Below, in pieces: positions 17,806 through 26,750 of a DNA stretch of 64,000 nucleotides (position 1 is its first letter; every line of letters starts with the position of its first letter). A program made the translations under genes and the position numbers. The stretch is from Polaribacter sp. WD7. Its GTDB lineage: Bacteria > Bacteroidota > Bacteroidia > Flavobacteriales > Flavobacteriaceae. The notes beneath the pieces are model-generated. The model was not told the DNA's origin and searched no databases. It saw only the letters and a program-made list of their open reading frames with translations. Where the stretch lies: assembly GCF_003335085.1 (NCBI RefSeq), contig NZ_QPEJ01000015.1:124001-188000 (forward strand). The letters are read 5' to 3'.

Positions 17806-17813
17806 CAAAAATA
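17806..17813 (-). promoter_or_regulatory. -7 box directly before pabB
   Basis: On the minus strand TATTTTTG ends 8 bases before the start codon, implying a leader of only a few bases. No -33 match was seen at the usual distance. Confidence 0.4.
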
Positions 17814-17826
17814 CAAATCTTATTGG

Positions 17827-19050
17827 TTAAAAAGTCTTTCCGAATGTGAATTGAATAGGAACTGCAATTCCTGCATTGTTTGTAAAAATATTTCCGTTTG
17901 AATAATGCATTATTCGCATTTCAAAATTATATTTTCTTTGTTTTCCTAAGAAAAAGCCTAATCCTATTTTGTCTTGATAAGTAATTTTAGGTCCCGTATT
18001 AATGCCATCAATATTACTTTTTGTTAAATATGTTGGCCCTATGATAGAATAATTGGTGTACATATCAAAGTTCTTTTTACGTAACAAATAAAAACGCAAA
18101 ACAGGAAAGATGGAAAAAGCGTAAATAGCATCATTGCTAGCTTCTGTTTGAAACGCTGTGGCGCTAACTCCCCAATCTAAAGAAAAATGTTTTTTAGACC
18201 TGTATGCAGTTTTTTGATAGGTAACCGAAAAAGAATTTGTGGTTTTTAATTTACCCAACCAGAAAACAGGAATTCCAAAACTTTCAAAATTACCTATGGT
18301 GGTATTCATGCTTAAAAACCTATTTACACCGTAACCAATTTTGTTTGTTCCGTAACCTATTTGTAAAATACTTTTTGGAAAATAATGTTCTTGTTTTTTT
18401 GCAATTTCTATAGCTTCGTCATCAGATTTTTTTTGCAAATGGTATTCAAAACCTAGAGAAAACTGAGAGATGGCAGGTTGATTTTCCTTGTCTGATTTTG
18501 GTATAAAAGTACTGTTTAACGCTAACCTCCATTTTTTACTAAATTTATAATTTAGTCCAACACCGTATAGTAAGCTAAAAAAACGGGTGCTTGAATAAAT
18601 TTCTTCGTTGTTAATTTCAAAACCTATTCTACTCACATTTACAGGGCCAGCTTCTACATAAAAAGATAATTTGTTGCTTAGATAAAGGTTCTTTTTTAAT
18701 GACAAAGACCAAGCATTTATCCAAACACTTCTGTCATAACCAATATTATTAATATTGTCATACTTAAACCAAGAAGCAGGTCTTATTACCCCAAATTGAA
18801 TAGCTAAATTTGGTTTTATTTTGTATCCTAAAAATATAATTCTACCAGAAAAAGCATTTTTACTAAATGTTTCTGTTGCAAACTCCTTTTTTAAATTGTC
18901 ATTAGAAAACGGATAAAAAATACCACCAAGATTAACACTGTAGTATGATTTAGATAAAAAGTCTGAAAGTTGGGTGTTTGGTAGTTTTTCTTTTTGACTA
19001 TAGCTATTGATTGAAAAAATAATAATTACAAGTAAAATTTTATTTTTCAT
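17827..19050 (-). CDS. Outer-membrane barrel protein with PagL-like (acyloxyacyl hydrolase) C-terminus
   Basis: 407 residues with a cleavable signal (LLVIIIFSINSYSQ). Alternating aromatic strands run through the protein, as expected of an outer-membrane barrel. The last 60 residues, with FEMRIMHYSNGNIF and NNAGIAVPIQFTFG, resemble the lipid A 3-O-deacylase PagL, whose catalytic His-x-Ser would correspond to HYS here. The third catalytic residue is not evident. It is about twice the length of PagL, so it may be a two-barrel or extended relative. Lipid A trimming is a hypothesis; a barrel protein is the secure call. Confidence 0.6.
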   Translation of the reverse strand: MKNKILLVIIIFSINSYSQKEKLPNTQLSDFLSKSYYSVNLGGIFYPFSNDNLKKEFATETFSKNAFSGRIIFLGYKIKPNLAIQFGVIRPASWFKYDNINNIGYDRSVWINAWSLSLKKNLYLSNKLSFYVEAGPVNVSRIGFEINNEEIYSSTRFFSLLYGVGLNYKFSKKWRLALNSTFIPKSDKENQPAISQFSLGFEYHLQKKSDDEAIEIAKKQEHYFPKSILQIGYGTNKIGYGVNRFLSMNTTIGNFESFGIPVFWLGKLKTTNSFSVTYQKTAYRSKKHFSLDWGVSATAFQTEASNDAIYAFSIFPVLRFYLLRKKNFDMYTNYSIIGPTYLTKSNIDGINTGPKITYQDKIGLGFFLGKQRKYNFEMRIMHYSNGNIFTNNAGIAVPIQFTFGKTF

Positions 19051-19142
19051 TTGTTAAAAGTACGCTAAACTTTAAAAAGAAAAAAGTGTTGTAGTTTTAG
19101 GTAAATCTTATATCTTTAAACAAGAAAAAGAATTTGTATGCT

Positions 19143-19859
19143 ATGAACTTACCACAGAAACTTACTGATATTTTGTTTTTAGATATAGAAACTGTACCGC
19201 AAGCGGAAAATTGGACAGCCCTTTCTAAAGAAAACCAAGTACTTTTTGAGCAAAAAACCCAATACCAAAGAAAAGACCAAATAAGTGTGGAAGACTTTTA
19301 TGAACGAGCAGGAATTTGGGCAGAATTTGGAAAAATAATCTGTATTTCAGTAGCATATTTTGTAGAGGTAAATACCAGAAAACAGCTAAGAATTACTTCT
19401 TTTTTTGGGGATGATGAGCATAAAGTATTGGAAGATTTTAAAGAGCTGTTAGACAAACATTTTACTAAAAAGAATACTATTTTATGTGCCCACAATGGTA
19501 AGGAATTTGATTTTCCTTTTCTTGCTAGAAGAATGATTATACATCAAATAGCTTTACCAAAAAAACTCAATTTATTTGGAAAAAAACCTTGGGATGTTCC
19601 ACATTTAGATACCTTAGAATTATGGAAATTTGGAGATTATAAACACTACACTTCGTTAAAGTTATTGACCAGTATTTTAGGAATACCATCACCCAAAGAC
19701 GATATTGATGGGAGCGAAGTGGCTAAAGTGTATTATGAAGAACAAGACTTAGAACGAATTGTAAAGTACTGCGAAAAAGATACTATTGCAGTTGCTCAAA
19801 TTCTCTTGCGTTTTAATAATGAGGAATTGTTGAGTGAAACTGATATTGTTAGGGTTTAA
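19143..19859 (+). CDS. DEDDy-type 3'-5' exonuclease (PolB-exonuclease-like)
   Basis: About 238 residues. The acidic motifs of a DEDDy exonuclease are visible: FLDIETVP (Asp and Glu), CAHNGKEFDFPFLARR (Asp) and VKYCEKDTIAVAQ (Tyr-x3-Asp). This matches the predicted 3'-5' exonuclease family related to the proofreading domain of DNA polymerase B. The ATG at 19143 is chosen over a TTG at 19134. The gene is convergent with the downstream barrel gene and their ends overlap by four bases. The substrate (DNA repair or RNA) is unknown. Confidence 0.85.
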   Translation: MNLPQKLTDILFLDIETVPQAENWTALSKENQVLFEQKTQYQRKDQISVEDFYERAGIWAEFGKIICISVAYFVEVNTRKQLRITSFFGDDEHKVLEDFKELLDKHFTKKNTILCAHNGKEFDFPFLARRMIIHQIALPKKLNLFGKKPWDVPHLDTLELWKFGDYKHYTSLKLLTSILGIPSPKDDIDGSEVAKVYYEEQDLERIVKYCEKDTIAVAQILLRFNNEELLSETDIVRV

Positions 19860-22522
19860 AAACGATACTCTAATTTTATAACTACAAAACGTGGTAGTAA
19901 TTTGTATTCTACAGTAGAACTTCCAAAATCACTGATATTAAAGTTTCGAAAAAGGGAAGTATTAAATAAGTTTTTTCCAACCAAACCTAAAGTCATTTTG
20001 TTTTTGAAGAGTTTATACCTTGCTTCAAAATCTAAGAAATAATACGTATTGTCGGTTTGTAAATTGCCAAAGAAGTAACGTTCAGCTTGTAGTTCTACAT
20101 CAAAATTATCATTAAAAATAAAGGATAAGTCTAAAAAAATATTGTTATCTGTAAATGAGTTATTAATTGTCGTTCGTATTTCAGAGGTTATCCACTTTGT
20201 TCCAAAATGATAATTAAAAATACTACTAAAACCAGAGCGTAACTCAAAACCGTAATTATAATTTATAGAAGATACATTTCGTAAATCAGAATTGTTGATA
20301 ATATTCTTAAACTGACTTTGAGAATATCCTAAATTGAGTTTTAAGTTTGATATTATCCATTTAAAATAGTAATCAATAGTCGTATCAGCACTTATGAATT
20401 CTCGGTCTTTTATAACTATTTTTTCTGTTTGTGTAAAGTTTTGATTGATGATGCTATTGGTAGAAAAGAAATCTTGATTTTTACTGTAAATAAAAAATGT
20501 ATTTGCAAAAAATCGGTCACTCCAATTTCCTAATTGATAATTGAAAGTCAAACTTGAGGCATCCAATTGATTAAATGTTCCGGTACCTTTTAAGAAACTT
20601 CGAAAACCTGTCAATACAAAATTGGGATATACGTCTAATACTCTAGCATTTGTTCTATTGAAAGCATAAGAAGTCGTTAACTTATTCTTAGAATTGATTT
20701 CCCAATCTACACCAAAACTTGGATTAATGAAAAGTGTATTTTGATTTTCATCAATTTGATTGGTTTGTAGTCTATTAAACAATTGATGAACATTTAAATT
20801 TCCAACTAATTTCAACTTATTCAACGCCAATAAGTATTTTGTTTTGATGTATAAATCATTTACACTGTAAGTTGTATTATTTTGATAATCAGTTGGATTA
20901 TTCACAATAGTATCATCATCTAACAATGAAAACTCAGAAATCAATTTATCTTGTCTAAATTCATTGCCAATTTGTACCTCAAACAAGTTTTCATTTTCTT
21001 TTCTATCTAACAAATGCGCATTGATGCCAGCAAAAAGCAGTTGGTCTTCACTTTGTTGCTGAACATTATCAGCATTGATTTGATTGGGAAACAAATCTTC
21101 ATAAAAAAACTGATTAATACGATACGATTGTGGTGCTTTTTCATCGATAAAACGCCCTGTGAGTAATAATACTTTTTTATCTGTAAACTTGTTTGTGTAA
21201 CTTATTTTTTGGTTAAAAAGCGTATTTTGATGTTGTAAATTTTCAATAGTTGAGTTACTATTAAATAATAAATTCGTATTGTCAAAAAAGTCGCCATTAT
21301 TGTATTTGGAGATGGCTTCTAACATTTGTGTTTGAGAAAAGTTATAGGTAATGTCTAACTTTCCAAAAGCAATTTGCTTGGTGTTTCTTACAGTATAGTC
21401 TTCTGTATTGGTAAAGTTGGTGTTGTTGGCAGTAAAAGTCTCTGAGGTATTTTGAAAAAAGTCATTTTCATCCCAATTGAAAAAACCGAGCGTTTTTATT
21501 TTTAGTTTTTTGGTAGGATTAAAAATGGCATTCAACGAAATCAACTCAGCATTGTTAAAATTGGTTCTACTTTTTTTAAAATTACCTTGTCCAAAACGCA
21601 AGCTGAGTAAACTTTGCATTTGTTGGTTGTCGCCAATACTAGCAGGTTCTCCAAAACGAAAAGGTCGTATTAAGTGGTTGATGTCACCTGTAGCATCATA
21701 ACCCAAATTATTAAAGTTGGCTAGTAATATGTATTTGTTTTTCTTCCCAAAATTCATAGCATAGGTCTTGAGTTCATATCTATTTTCAGAAACCAAACCA
21801 TAATTGGCTGAGAAGTTGCCAAACCATTGTCTTTTAGCATCTTCTTTTAAGACTAAGTTTAGGGCAACTTTATCGCTTTCTTCTATGTCTTTGAGTAATC
21901 GATTGTTAGAGTATTTTTGTAGTATTTGTATTTTCTCTAATTGGTCTGGAGGCATATTTTTAGAAAGGATTTTATAACCTCTTTCAAAAAAGTCGTCACC
22001 ATCTATCATAAGTTTTTCTATTTCTTGGTTACCAACTTTTATAGTACCTTCACTATCTACAGTGACTCCTGGTATTTTTTTGAGTAAATCTTCTACAGCC
22101 GCATCGTTAGGGTCTAAAAATTTACTAACAGCAATTTCAACCGTATCTTTTTTTACTTTGATGGGTTTTTCTGCTTCTATAATTACCTCTTTAAGCACAA
22201 AGGTTTGTTCTTCTAAAGTTACATTTTGTGTTAACGTTTTTGTCTCTTTAGTTATGGTTATAGGAATTTTTACAGTTTTGTATCCTAAAGCAGAAAAAAT
22301 TAGGATAAAATCGCCTGTTTTGTCTGTTTCTAAAATATAAGTTCCTTTATCATTAGAATAGGTGTATGAAGTAATATTGTTTAGTGAGTCTTTTAAAACA
22401 ATATTTACAAATGTGAGTTCTTTTTTTAAGTTATCATAAATAATACCTTTTATGTTTTTTTGGGAAAAACTATTGAAAGTAATAATTACAAACAAAAAGA
22501 AAAAGCCAATTGATTTATTCAA
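19856..22522 (-). CDS. Large outer-membrane beta-barrel receptor-like protein with carboxypeptidase-like regulatory domain
   Basis: 888 residues. A signal peptide ends near SFSQ20. A carboxypeptidase-like regulatory domain follows (about 22-105), then a TonB-box-like LKEVIIEA (110-117). A plug domain comes next (VEDLLKKIPGVTVD and IEKLMIDGDDFF), then a long barrel ending KLEYRF with the usual terminal aromatic. It fits the OMP_b-brl_3 type found next to GLPGLI genes in Bacteroidota. No SusD partner is present. The start is a TTG overlapping the stop of the GLPGLI pseudogene. The likely role is receptor or export pore, with unknown ligand. Confidence 0.8.
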   Translation of the reverse strand: MNKSIGFFFLFVIITFNSFSQKNIKGIIYDNLKKELTFVNIVLKDSLNNITSYTYSNDKGTYILETDKTGDFILIFSALGYKTVKIPITITKETKTLTQNVTLEEQTFVLKEVIIEAEKPIKVKKDTVEIAVSKFLDPNDAAVEDLLKKIPGVTVDSEGTIKVGNQEIEKLMIDGDDFFERGYKILSKNMPPDQLEKIQILQKYSNNRLLKDIEESDKVALNLVLKEDAKRQWFGNFSANYGLVSENRYELKTYAMNFGKKNKYILLANFNNLGYDATGDINHLIRPFRFGEPASIGDNQQMQSLLSLRFGQGNFKKSRTNFNNAELISLNAIFNPTKKLKIKTLGFFNWDENDFFQNTSETFTANNTNFTNTEDYTVRNTKQIAFGKLDITYNFSQTQMLEAISKYNNGDFFDNTNLLFNSNSTIENLQHQNTLFNQKISYTNKFTDKKVLLLTGRFIDEKAPQSYRINQFFYEDLFPNQINADNVQQQSEDQLLFAGINAHLLDRKENENLFEVQIGNEFRQDKLISEFSLLDDDTIVNNPTDYQNNTTYSVNDLYIKTKYLLALNKLKLVGNLNVHQLFNRLQTNQIDENQNTLFINPSFGVDWEINSKNKLTTSYAFNRTNARVLDVYPNFVLTGFRSFLKGTGTFNQLDASSLTFNYQLGNWSDRFFANTFFIYSKNQDFFSTNSIINQNFTQTEKIVIKDREFISADTTIDYYFKWIISNLKLNLGYSQSQFKNIINNSDLRNVSSINYNYGFELRSGFSSIFNYHFGTKWITSEIRTTINNSFTDNNIFLDLSFIFNDNFDVELQAERYFFGNLQTDNTYYFLDFEARYKLFKNKMTLGLVGKNLFNTSLFRNFNISDFGSSTVEYKLLPRFVVIKLEYRF

Positions 22523-23297
22523 AATCTGTAAATATTTCTAATCTCTGTTTATCACAATCTTCACAATTTTTAGCTCTTTTTAAAGATTTTGAACCTTTGG
22601 GTAATTTATCTGAAAATTTTTCAAAGAAAAGGCCTTCTAATTTATCTAACTCTTTTAAATACATTTCAATACTTATGGCATTTGTAATTTCTTTATCAAC
22701 TGCTGGTTTTTCGCATTTTTGTTGTTTATCAACTAAAATGGTTTGTGCAATGATGCTAAAAACTCCTGTATTTTCCTGTAATTCAAGTGTCAAACTAGGC
22801 AAACCTCTTGTTTTCCATGAACCAAAAGGTAAAGGGATATTTGTCGTGTAACAAGCTATATAAATACGACCCCTAAAACCTGTTGTTGCTTTTTGAGTTT
22901 TTAGATTACTAATTATTTTCATTTTGTTTATAAATGTCCAATTAGGGAAATTAGGTTCATCTTTAACCACAAAATCACTATCGTTATGTATATCTTTAAA
23001 TAAGAAATTTTCTTTTTTATTGTAAAAATATCTTGGTATTAAGTTTTTTCTACCAGAAATTATAGTATTAGTTGTCCTTTTAGTATTGCTCTCATTTAAG
23101 TTTCTATTATCAGTTTTTTTATATTTATTTCTTTGTAAAAAGACCAATGGCTGCTTAATATTAAGTTAAAAAAAATCTATACGTTCGTAAACAAAATTTT
23201 TAGTTTGCTTGTAGTTTATTTTACTATAGATCTTATGTTGTTGAGATACTATTTTTATAAAGGAAAATATAAAAAGTATACTAATTTTCCACTTCAA
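22515..23297 (-). pseudogene. GLPGLI-family gene interrupted by one in-frame stop
   Basis: The 3' part (23147-22515) clearly matches the GLPGLI family (TTNIPLPFGSWKTRGLPSLT) and its paralogue just upstream, but lacks a signal peptide. Continuing the same frame upstream gives a perfect export signal (KISILFIFSFIKIVSQQ) and KIYSKINYKQTKNFVYERI, separated from the rest by a single TAA at 23166-23168 in a T8 run. The full frame from a TTG at 23297 is 260 residues, essentially the length of the 261-residue paralogue. There is no ATG. One nonsense change therefore seems to have broken a complete gene. A sequencing error is the alternative. Confidence 0.75.
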
Positions 23298-24066
23298 AGT
23301 TTTCGAGTTTTATGTCTTTTGGACAGTCTTCACATTCTGAACCAATAATAAATCGTTTAGCTCCTTTTGGTAATTTTGCGTTAAGTTGTTTGAAATAAGC
23401 AATATCTTTTTGTTTTTCTCTTTTTAAAAAATCTGGAATTGAGATAGCCTTTGTGAGGTCAATTTTTTCTGCGTAATCAAAATTACATTTTTTATTGTTT
23501 TCAATTGTAATTTTGGTAGCATTCATATGTGTTAAACCATTGTCATCATATAGTTCTAAAATTAACCCAGGTAAGTCTTTTGATTTCCAGGGACCAAATG
23601 GAACTGGGATTTCTGTTGTAAACCAAGCTGTAAAATTACTTCCTCTAAATTTTGTTCTTGCCTTTTGGCAAACGAAACCGCCTATTTTCTTTTTTTCTTG
23701 TAAAATTTTCCAAGACCATTTACTCATATTTTCTTTAATAATGTCTATACTTCCATCTATATATTCAGAGTTATAATAAAAATCATTTTTATTGTTTAAA
23801 AAGAAAGCAGGTTTTATATTTTTTGAGCCAAGGATAGTATTTTTTTGTACATTGCCACTATTTTTGATAACAACTTCCTCTTTGTTTTTAAAATTAGTTT
23901 CTTCTCTTATTATTTGTAAATTAAATGATTTATTTTTGTCAAAGTTCATTTCATAGTTCAATTCAATATAGCCTTTAATTTTGTAGATAGCTTTTCCACA
24001 AAAATTTTGTGTAAACATTGCTGTTGAAAAAAAGAAGAAAAATAACTGAATCTGAATTTTTAACAT
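23281..24066 (-). CDS. GLPGLI family protein
   Basis: 261 residues with a signal peptide (FFFFFSTAMFTQ). The family hallmark FTTEIPVPFGPWKSKDLPGL is in the second half, and a paired-cysteine C-terminus (SECEDCPKDIKLE) is shared with the broken neighbour. GLPGLI proteins are exported, occur in Bacteroidota in multiple copies, and have no known function. They are often encoded next to barrel receptors of the type downstream here. The order is mini-protein, GLPGLI, broken GLPGLI, receptor, all leftward. Confidence 0.88.
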   Translation of the reverse strand: MLKIQIQLFFFFFSTAMFTQNFCGKAIYKIKGYIELNYEMNFDKNKSFNLQIIREETNFKNKEEVVIKNSGNVQKNTILGSKNIKPAFFLNNKNDFYYNSEYIDGSIDIIKENMSKWSWKILQEKKKIGGFVCQKARTKFRGSNFTAWFTTEIPVPFGPWKSKDLPGLILELYDDNGLTHMNATKITIENNKKCNFDYAEKIDLTKAISIPDFLKREKQKDIAYFKQLNAKLPKGAKRFIIGSECEDCPKDIKLENFEVEN

Positions 24067-24084
24067 AATTGTGTTTTAAAATAA

Positions 24085-24115
24085 GGATTGTCTAAAAATC
24101 ATTTTTAGACAATCC
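24085..24115 (-). terminator. Hairpin between the mini-protein and GLPGLI genes
   Basis: A perfect 15-base inverted repeat (GGATTGTCTAAAAAT and its complement) has a one-base spacer. On the minus strand it leads into TTATTTTAAAA. It lies in the 57-base gap after the cysteine peptide gene and may act as a partial terminator, leaving the peptide more abundant than downstream genes. Confidence 0.6.
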
Positions 24116-24123
24116 GATTTAAT

Positions 24124-24369
24124 TTAAGCTCTAATTATAACTTCATCAAGACTACCTCCATCACAAGTCCAGTCAGTGCAACCTTTTAATCTTCTTTCAC
24201 CTGTTCGTGTATTCACAAGATAAGTGCATTCTCTTACACATCTTTCAACATCAATGCTTGTTTCTTGGTTTCTCAGAATATTTGCCGTTTTGTTTGTATT
24301 AGATATATTAGTAAAACTCATAAATGCAAATGTTACAAGAGTCAACATCGAAAAAAATAATTTCTTCAT
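24124..24369 (-). CDS. Secreted mini-protein with four cysteines
   Basis: 81 residues. An N-terminal signal peptide (MKKLFFSMLTLVTFAFMSFT) is followed by a short polar stretch and a compact region with Cys44, Cys48, Cys64 and Cys69 (C-x3-C and C-x4-C), suggesting two disulfides or a metal site. It ends SLDEVIIRA. The last eight residues, LDEVIIRA, resemble LKEVIIEA, the TonB-box-like segment of the receptor encoded at the far end of the same locus. I do not recognise the family. It heads the leftward GLPGLI-receptor cluster. Confidence 0.7.
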   Translation of the reverse strand: MKKLFFSMLTLVTFAFMSFTNISNTNKTANILRNQETSIDVERCVRECTYLVNTRTGERRLKGCTDWTCDGGSLDEVIIRA

Positions 24370-24702
24370 TTTTAAAAATTTAATATTTAAAATTTAAGTT
24401 AGTACAGGACATAAAAATCCATATAAACATCCAAGAAAAATCTTGGTAAAAGTTCAATAAATTTTAAAAAAGAAGGTGCGCAATTTTTTATAAGCCTTCT
24501 TCTTTTCGCTAGCAAGTTTTTAAGAAAGGGCAATTACTTCTTTCCTGAAAACGAAATAAATGTAAAAAAAAAAAGAATCCGAAAAGAAAAACCTCACTTT
24601 TATTTAAAAAATGACTATATACGCAGACAAAACTTAGAAAAGTTCTATAATATTTTTAAAATTATTTAGTTATTGGAGACTGTATATTGCCCACTCTGCA
24701 AA
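24370..24702 (-). other. 333-base intergenic region upstream of the mini-protein
   Basis: No gene is seen. On the minus strand this is the upstream region of the mini-protein gene and the downstream region of the ABC-F gene. It holds a CCAAGA/TCTTGG hairpin with a four-base A loop (24431-24446), and an AGAAGG/CCTTCT stem (24471-24500). No convincing promoter box was found in either direction. Confidence 0.5.
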
Positions 24703-26565
24703 TTAACCTTCCATTTTCATAGACAATTCTAGCCAACGCTCTTCTTTCTGCTCTAAAGCAACAATAATGTTTTGTAATTCTTCTGATTTTTTTGCAATAT
24801 CATCAGGAGCAATCTCTACGTTTAAAAACTGTTTTTCTATTCTTGATTTTTGATTTTGTAGTCGTTCAATTTCATCCTCTAGAGCTCCAAACTCTCTCTT
24901 TTCATTATAACTTAAGGTGTTTTTAGTGGTGTTCTTTTGGGTTTTTTCTACTTTTGATTCAACAATTGTTTCTTTTTCATAGGGATTAGAATTGTCGTAG
25001 CTTCTAAAATCAGAATAATTACCAGGAAAATTTTCTACAACTCCATCACCTCTAAAAACAAATAAAGCATCAACAATTTTATCCATAAAATAACGATCGT
25101 GTGAAACTACAATTAAATTTCCAGGATAATCTAATAAAAAGTTTTCTAGGACATTTAAAGTAACAACATCTAAATCGTTGGTAGGCTCATCTAAAATTAA
25201 AAAATTTGGGTTTTGAATTAAGACGGCACACAAATACAAACGTTTTTGTTCTCCTCCAGATAATTTTTCTACAAAATCGTATTGTTTTTTTTTATCAAAT
25301 AAAAATCGTTCTAGTAATTGCGCTGCAGAAATTCTTCTACCTTTTGTTAGTGGTATTTCTTCTCCAAACTCTTTTACAACTTCAATTACTTTTTGGCCTT
25401 CTTTTATATTAATTCCTTTTTGGGTATAGTAGCCAAATTTTACGGTTTCACCCACAACAACTTTTCCTGCGTCTAAAGGAATTTGTTGGGTAATAATATT
25501 TAAAAAAGAAGATTTTCCTGTTCCGTTTTTTCCAATAATACCTATGCGTTCTCCTCGTTTAAAAACATAATCAAAACCATCAAGTATTTTTTTGTCATCA
25601 AAAGACTTATACAATTTATGTAGTTCTAGAATTTTACTTCCTAAACGTTCCATATTAATTTCTAATTGTACTTGGTGGTCTTGTCTTCGTTGATGTGCTT
25701 TTTTCTTGATTTCAAAAAAATCATCAATTCTAGATTTCGATTTTGTGGTTCTTGCCTTGGGTTGTCTTCGCATCCAATCCAATTCTTTTTTAAATAAGCT
25801 TTTTGCTTTACCTAAATTGGTGGCTTCCAAAGCCAAACGCTCTTCTTTATTTTGTAAATAATAAGAGTAATTACCTTTGTATTTGTAAATTTTTCCTTGA
25901 TCTAATTCTAAGATTTCATTACACACTCGCTCTAAAAAATATCGATCATGAGTTACCATAAACAAGGTAATTTTTTCTTTAGCAAAAAAAGCTTCTAACC
26001 ATTCAATCATTTCTAAATCTAAATGATTGGTAGGTTCATCTAAAATTAACAAATCTGGCTTGTTAATTAAAACAATAGCCAAAGACAATCTTTTGCGCTG
26101 ACCACCGGACAATTTGCCTACTTTTAAAGTTAAATTATCTAGTTTTAATTTGGATAATATTTGACGATATTGGGTTTCAAAATCCCATGCATTGTATTGC
26201 TCCATTTGCTCAAAAGCAAGTTGATAGGCTTCTGTGTTCTCTGGGTTTTCTAACGCTTTTTCATATTGATTAACGATAGATAAAATTTTATTATCTGTAG
26301 CAAAAATGGTTTCTTCTATGGTTAAATTGGTGTCTAAATTGTCTTTTTGGGCTAAATATGCAATAGAAATACCTTTTCTACTAACTATTTGTCCGTTATC
26401 AGGGGTGTCTAAACCCGCAATAATATTTAAAATTGATGTTTTTCCACTACCATTTTTAGCAACAAAGGCAATTTTTTGGTCTTTATTAATTCCAAAAGAA
26501 ATGTCTTCAAATAAAACACGTTCTCCATAAGATTTAGAAATACGCTCTACAGTTAAATAATTCAC
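24703..26565 (-). CDS. ABC-F family ATP-binding protein
   Basis: 620 residues from a GTG start giving NYLTVERISKSYGERVLFED, the usual ABC-F N-terminus; a TTG 21 bases earlier is less likely. It has two nucleotide-binding domains: Walker A FVAKNGSGKTSILNII and IIGKNGTGKSSFLNII, signatures LSGGQRKRLSLA and LSGGEQKRLYLC, and Walker B LLILDEPTNHLD and FLILDEPTNDLD. A basic linker rich in Arg and Lys (RRQPKARTTKSKSR) joins them. A C-terminal coiled coil ends the protein. There are no membrane helices. ABC-F proteins act on ribosomes in translation control or antibiotic protection; the subtype is undetermined. See the leader features upstream. Confidence 0.92.
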   Translation of the reverse strand: MNYLTVERISKSYGERVLFEDISFGINKDQKIAFVAKNGSGKTSILNIIAGLDTPDNGQIVSRKGISIAYLAQKDNLDTNLTIEETIFATDNKILSIVNQYEKALENPENTEAYQLAFEQMEQYNAWDFETQYRQILSKLKLDNLTLKVGKLSGGQRKRLSLAIVLINKPDLLILDEPTNHLDLEMIEWLEAFFAKEKITLFMVTHDRYFLERVCNEILELDQGKIYKYKGNYSYYLQNKEERLALEATNLGKAKSLFKKELDWMRRQPKARTTKSKSRIDDFFEIKKKAHQRRQDHQVQLEINMERLGSKILELHKLYKSFDDKKILDGFDYVFKRGERIGIIGKNGTGKSSFLNIITQQIPLDAGKVVVGETVKFGYYTQKGINIKEGQKVIEVVKEFGEEIPLTKGRRISAAQLLERFLFDKKKQYDFVEKLSGGEQKRLYLCAVLIQNPNFLILDEPTNDLDVVTLNVLENFLLDYPGNLIVVSHDRYFMDKIVDALFVFRGDGVVENFPGNYSDFRSYDNSNPYEKETIVESKVEKTQKNTTKNTLSYNEKREFGALEDEIERLQNQKSRIEKQFLNVEIAPDDIAKKSEELQNIIVALEQKEERWLELSMKMEG

Positions 26566-26594
26566 AGAAATAAAATTTGGAGACAAAGAAACAA

Positions 26595-26620
26595 AAAACC
26601 CAAGTAGAAACTTGGGTTTT
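26595..26620 (-). terminator. Intrinsic terminator within the ABC-F leader
   Basis: A perfect ten-base stem, AAAACCCAAG with CTTGGGTTTT, has a six-base loop. On the minus strand it is followed by a T-rich run and ends only 29 bases before the GTG start. No leftward gene ends upstream of it, so it looks like an attenuator in the 5' leader. Confidence 0.7.
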
Positions 26621-26685
26621 TGAAATCATTTAACTTTTTAGGAGGGTTTTTTGGGGGACTTTATTAAATGACGTTATGCTGTTGT

Positions 26686-26715
26686 AAAGATAGTGTAGTG
26701 TTAGGTACTTGTCAA
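26686..26715 (-). promoter_or_regulatory. Promoter of the ABC-F gene
   Basis: On the minus strand TTG (26715-26713) and TATCTTTA (26693-26686) are separated by 20 bases, close to the Bacteroidota consensus. The transcript would begin near 26680, giving a leader of about 115 bases that contains the terminator. Confidence 0.6.
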
Positions 26716-26750
26716 TCCCTGAAAATGGGGGAATTTTTTTATCACCGAAA

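Noticed and set aside
23148..23297. Frameshift as the cause of the broken GLPGLI gene
   Set aside because: The N-terminal part and the rest are in the same frame; only one TAA separates them. A one-base indel in the T8 run leads to a different frame that stops soon after.
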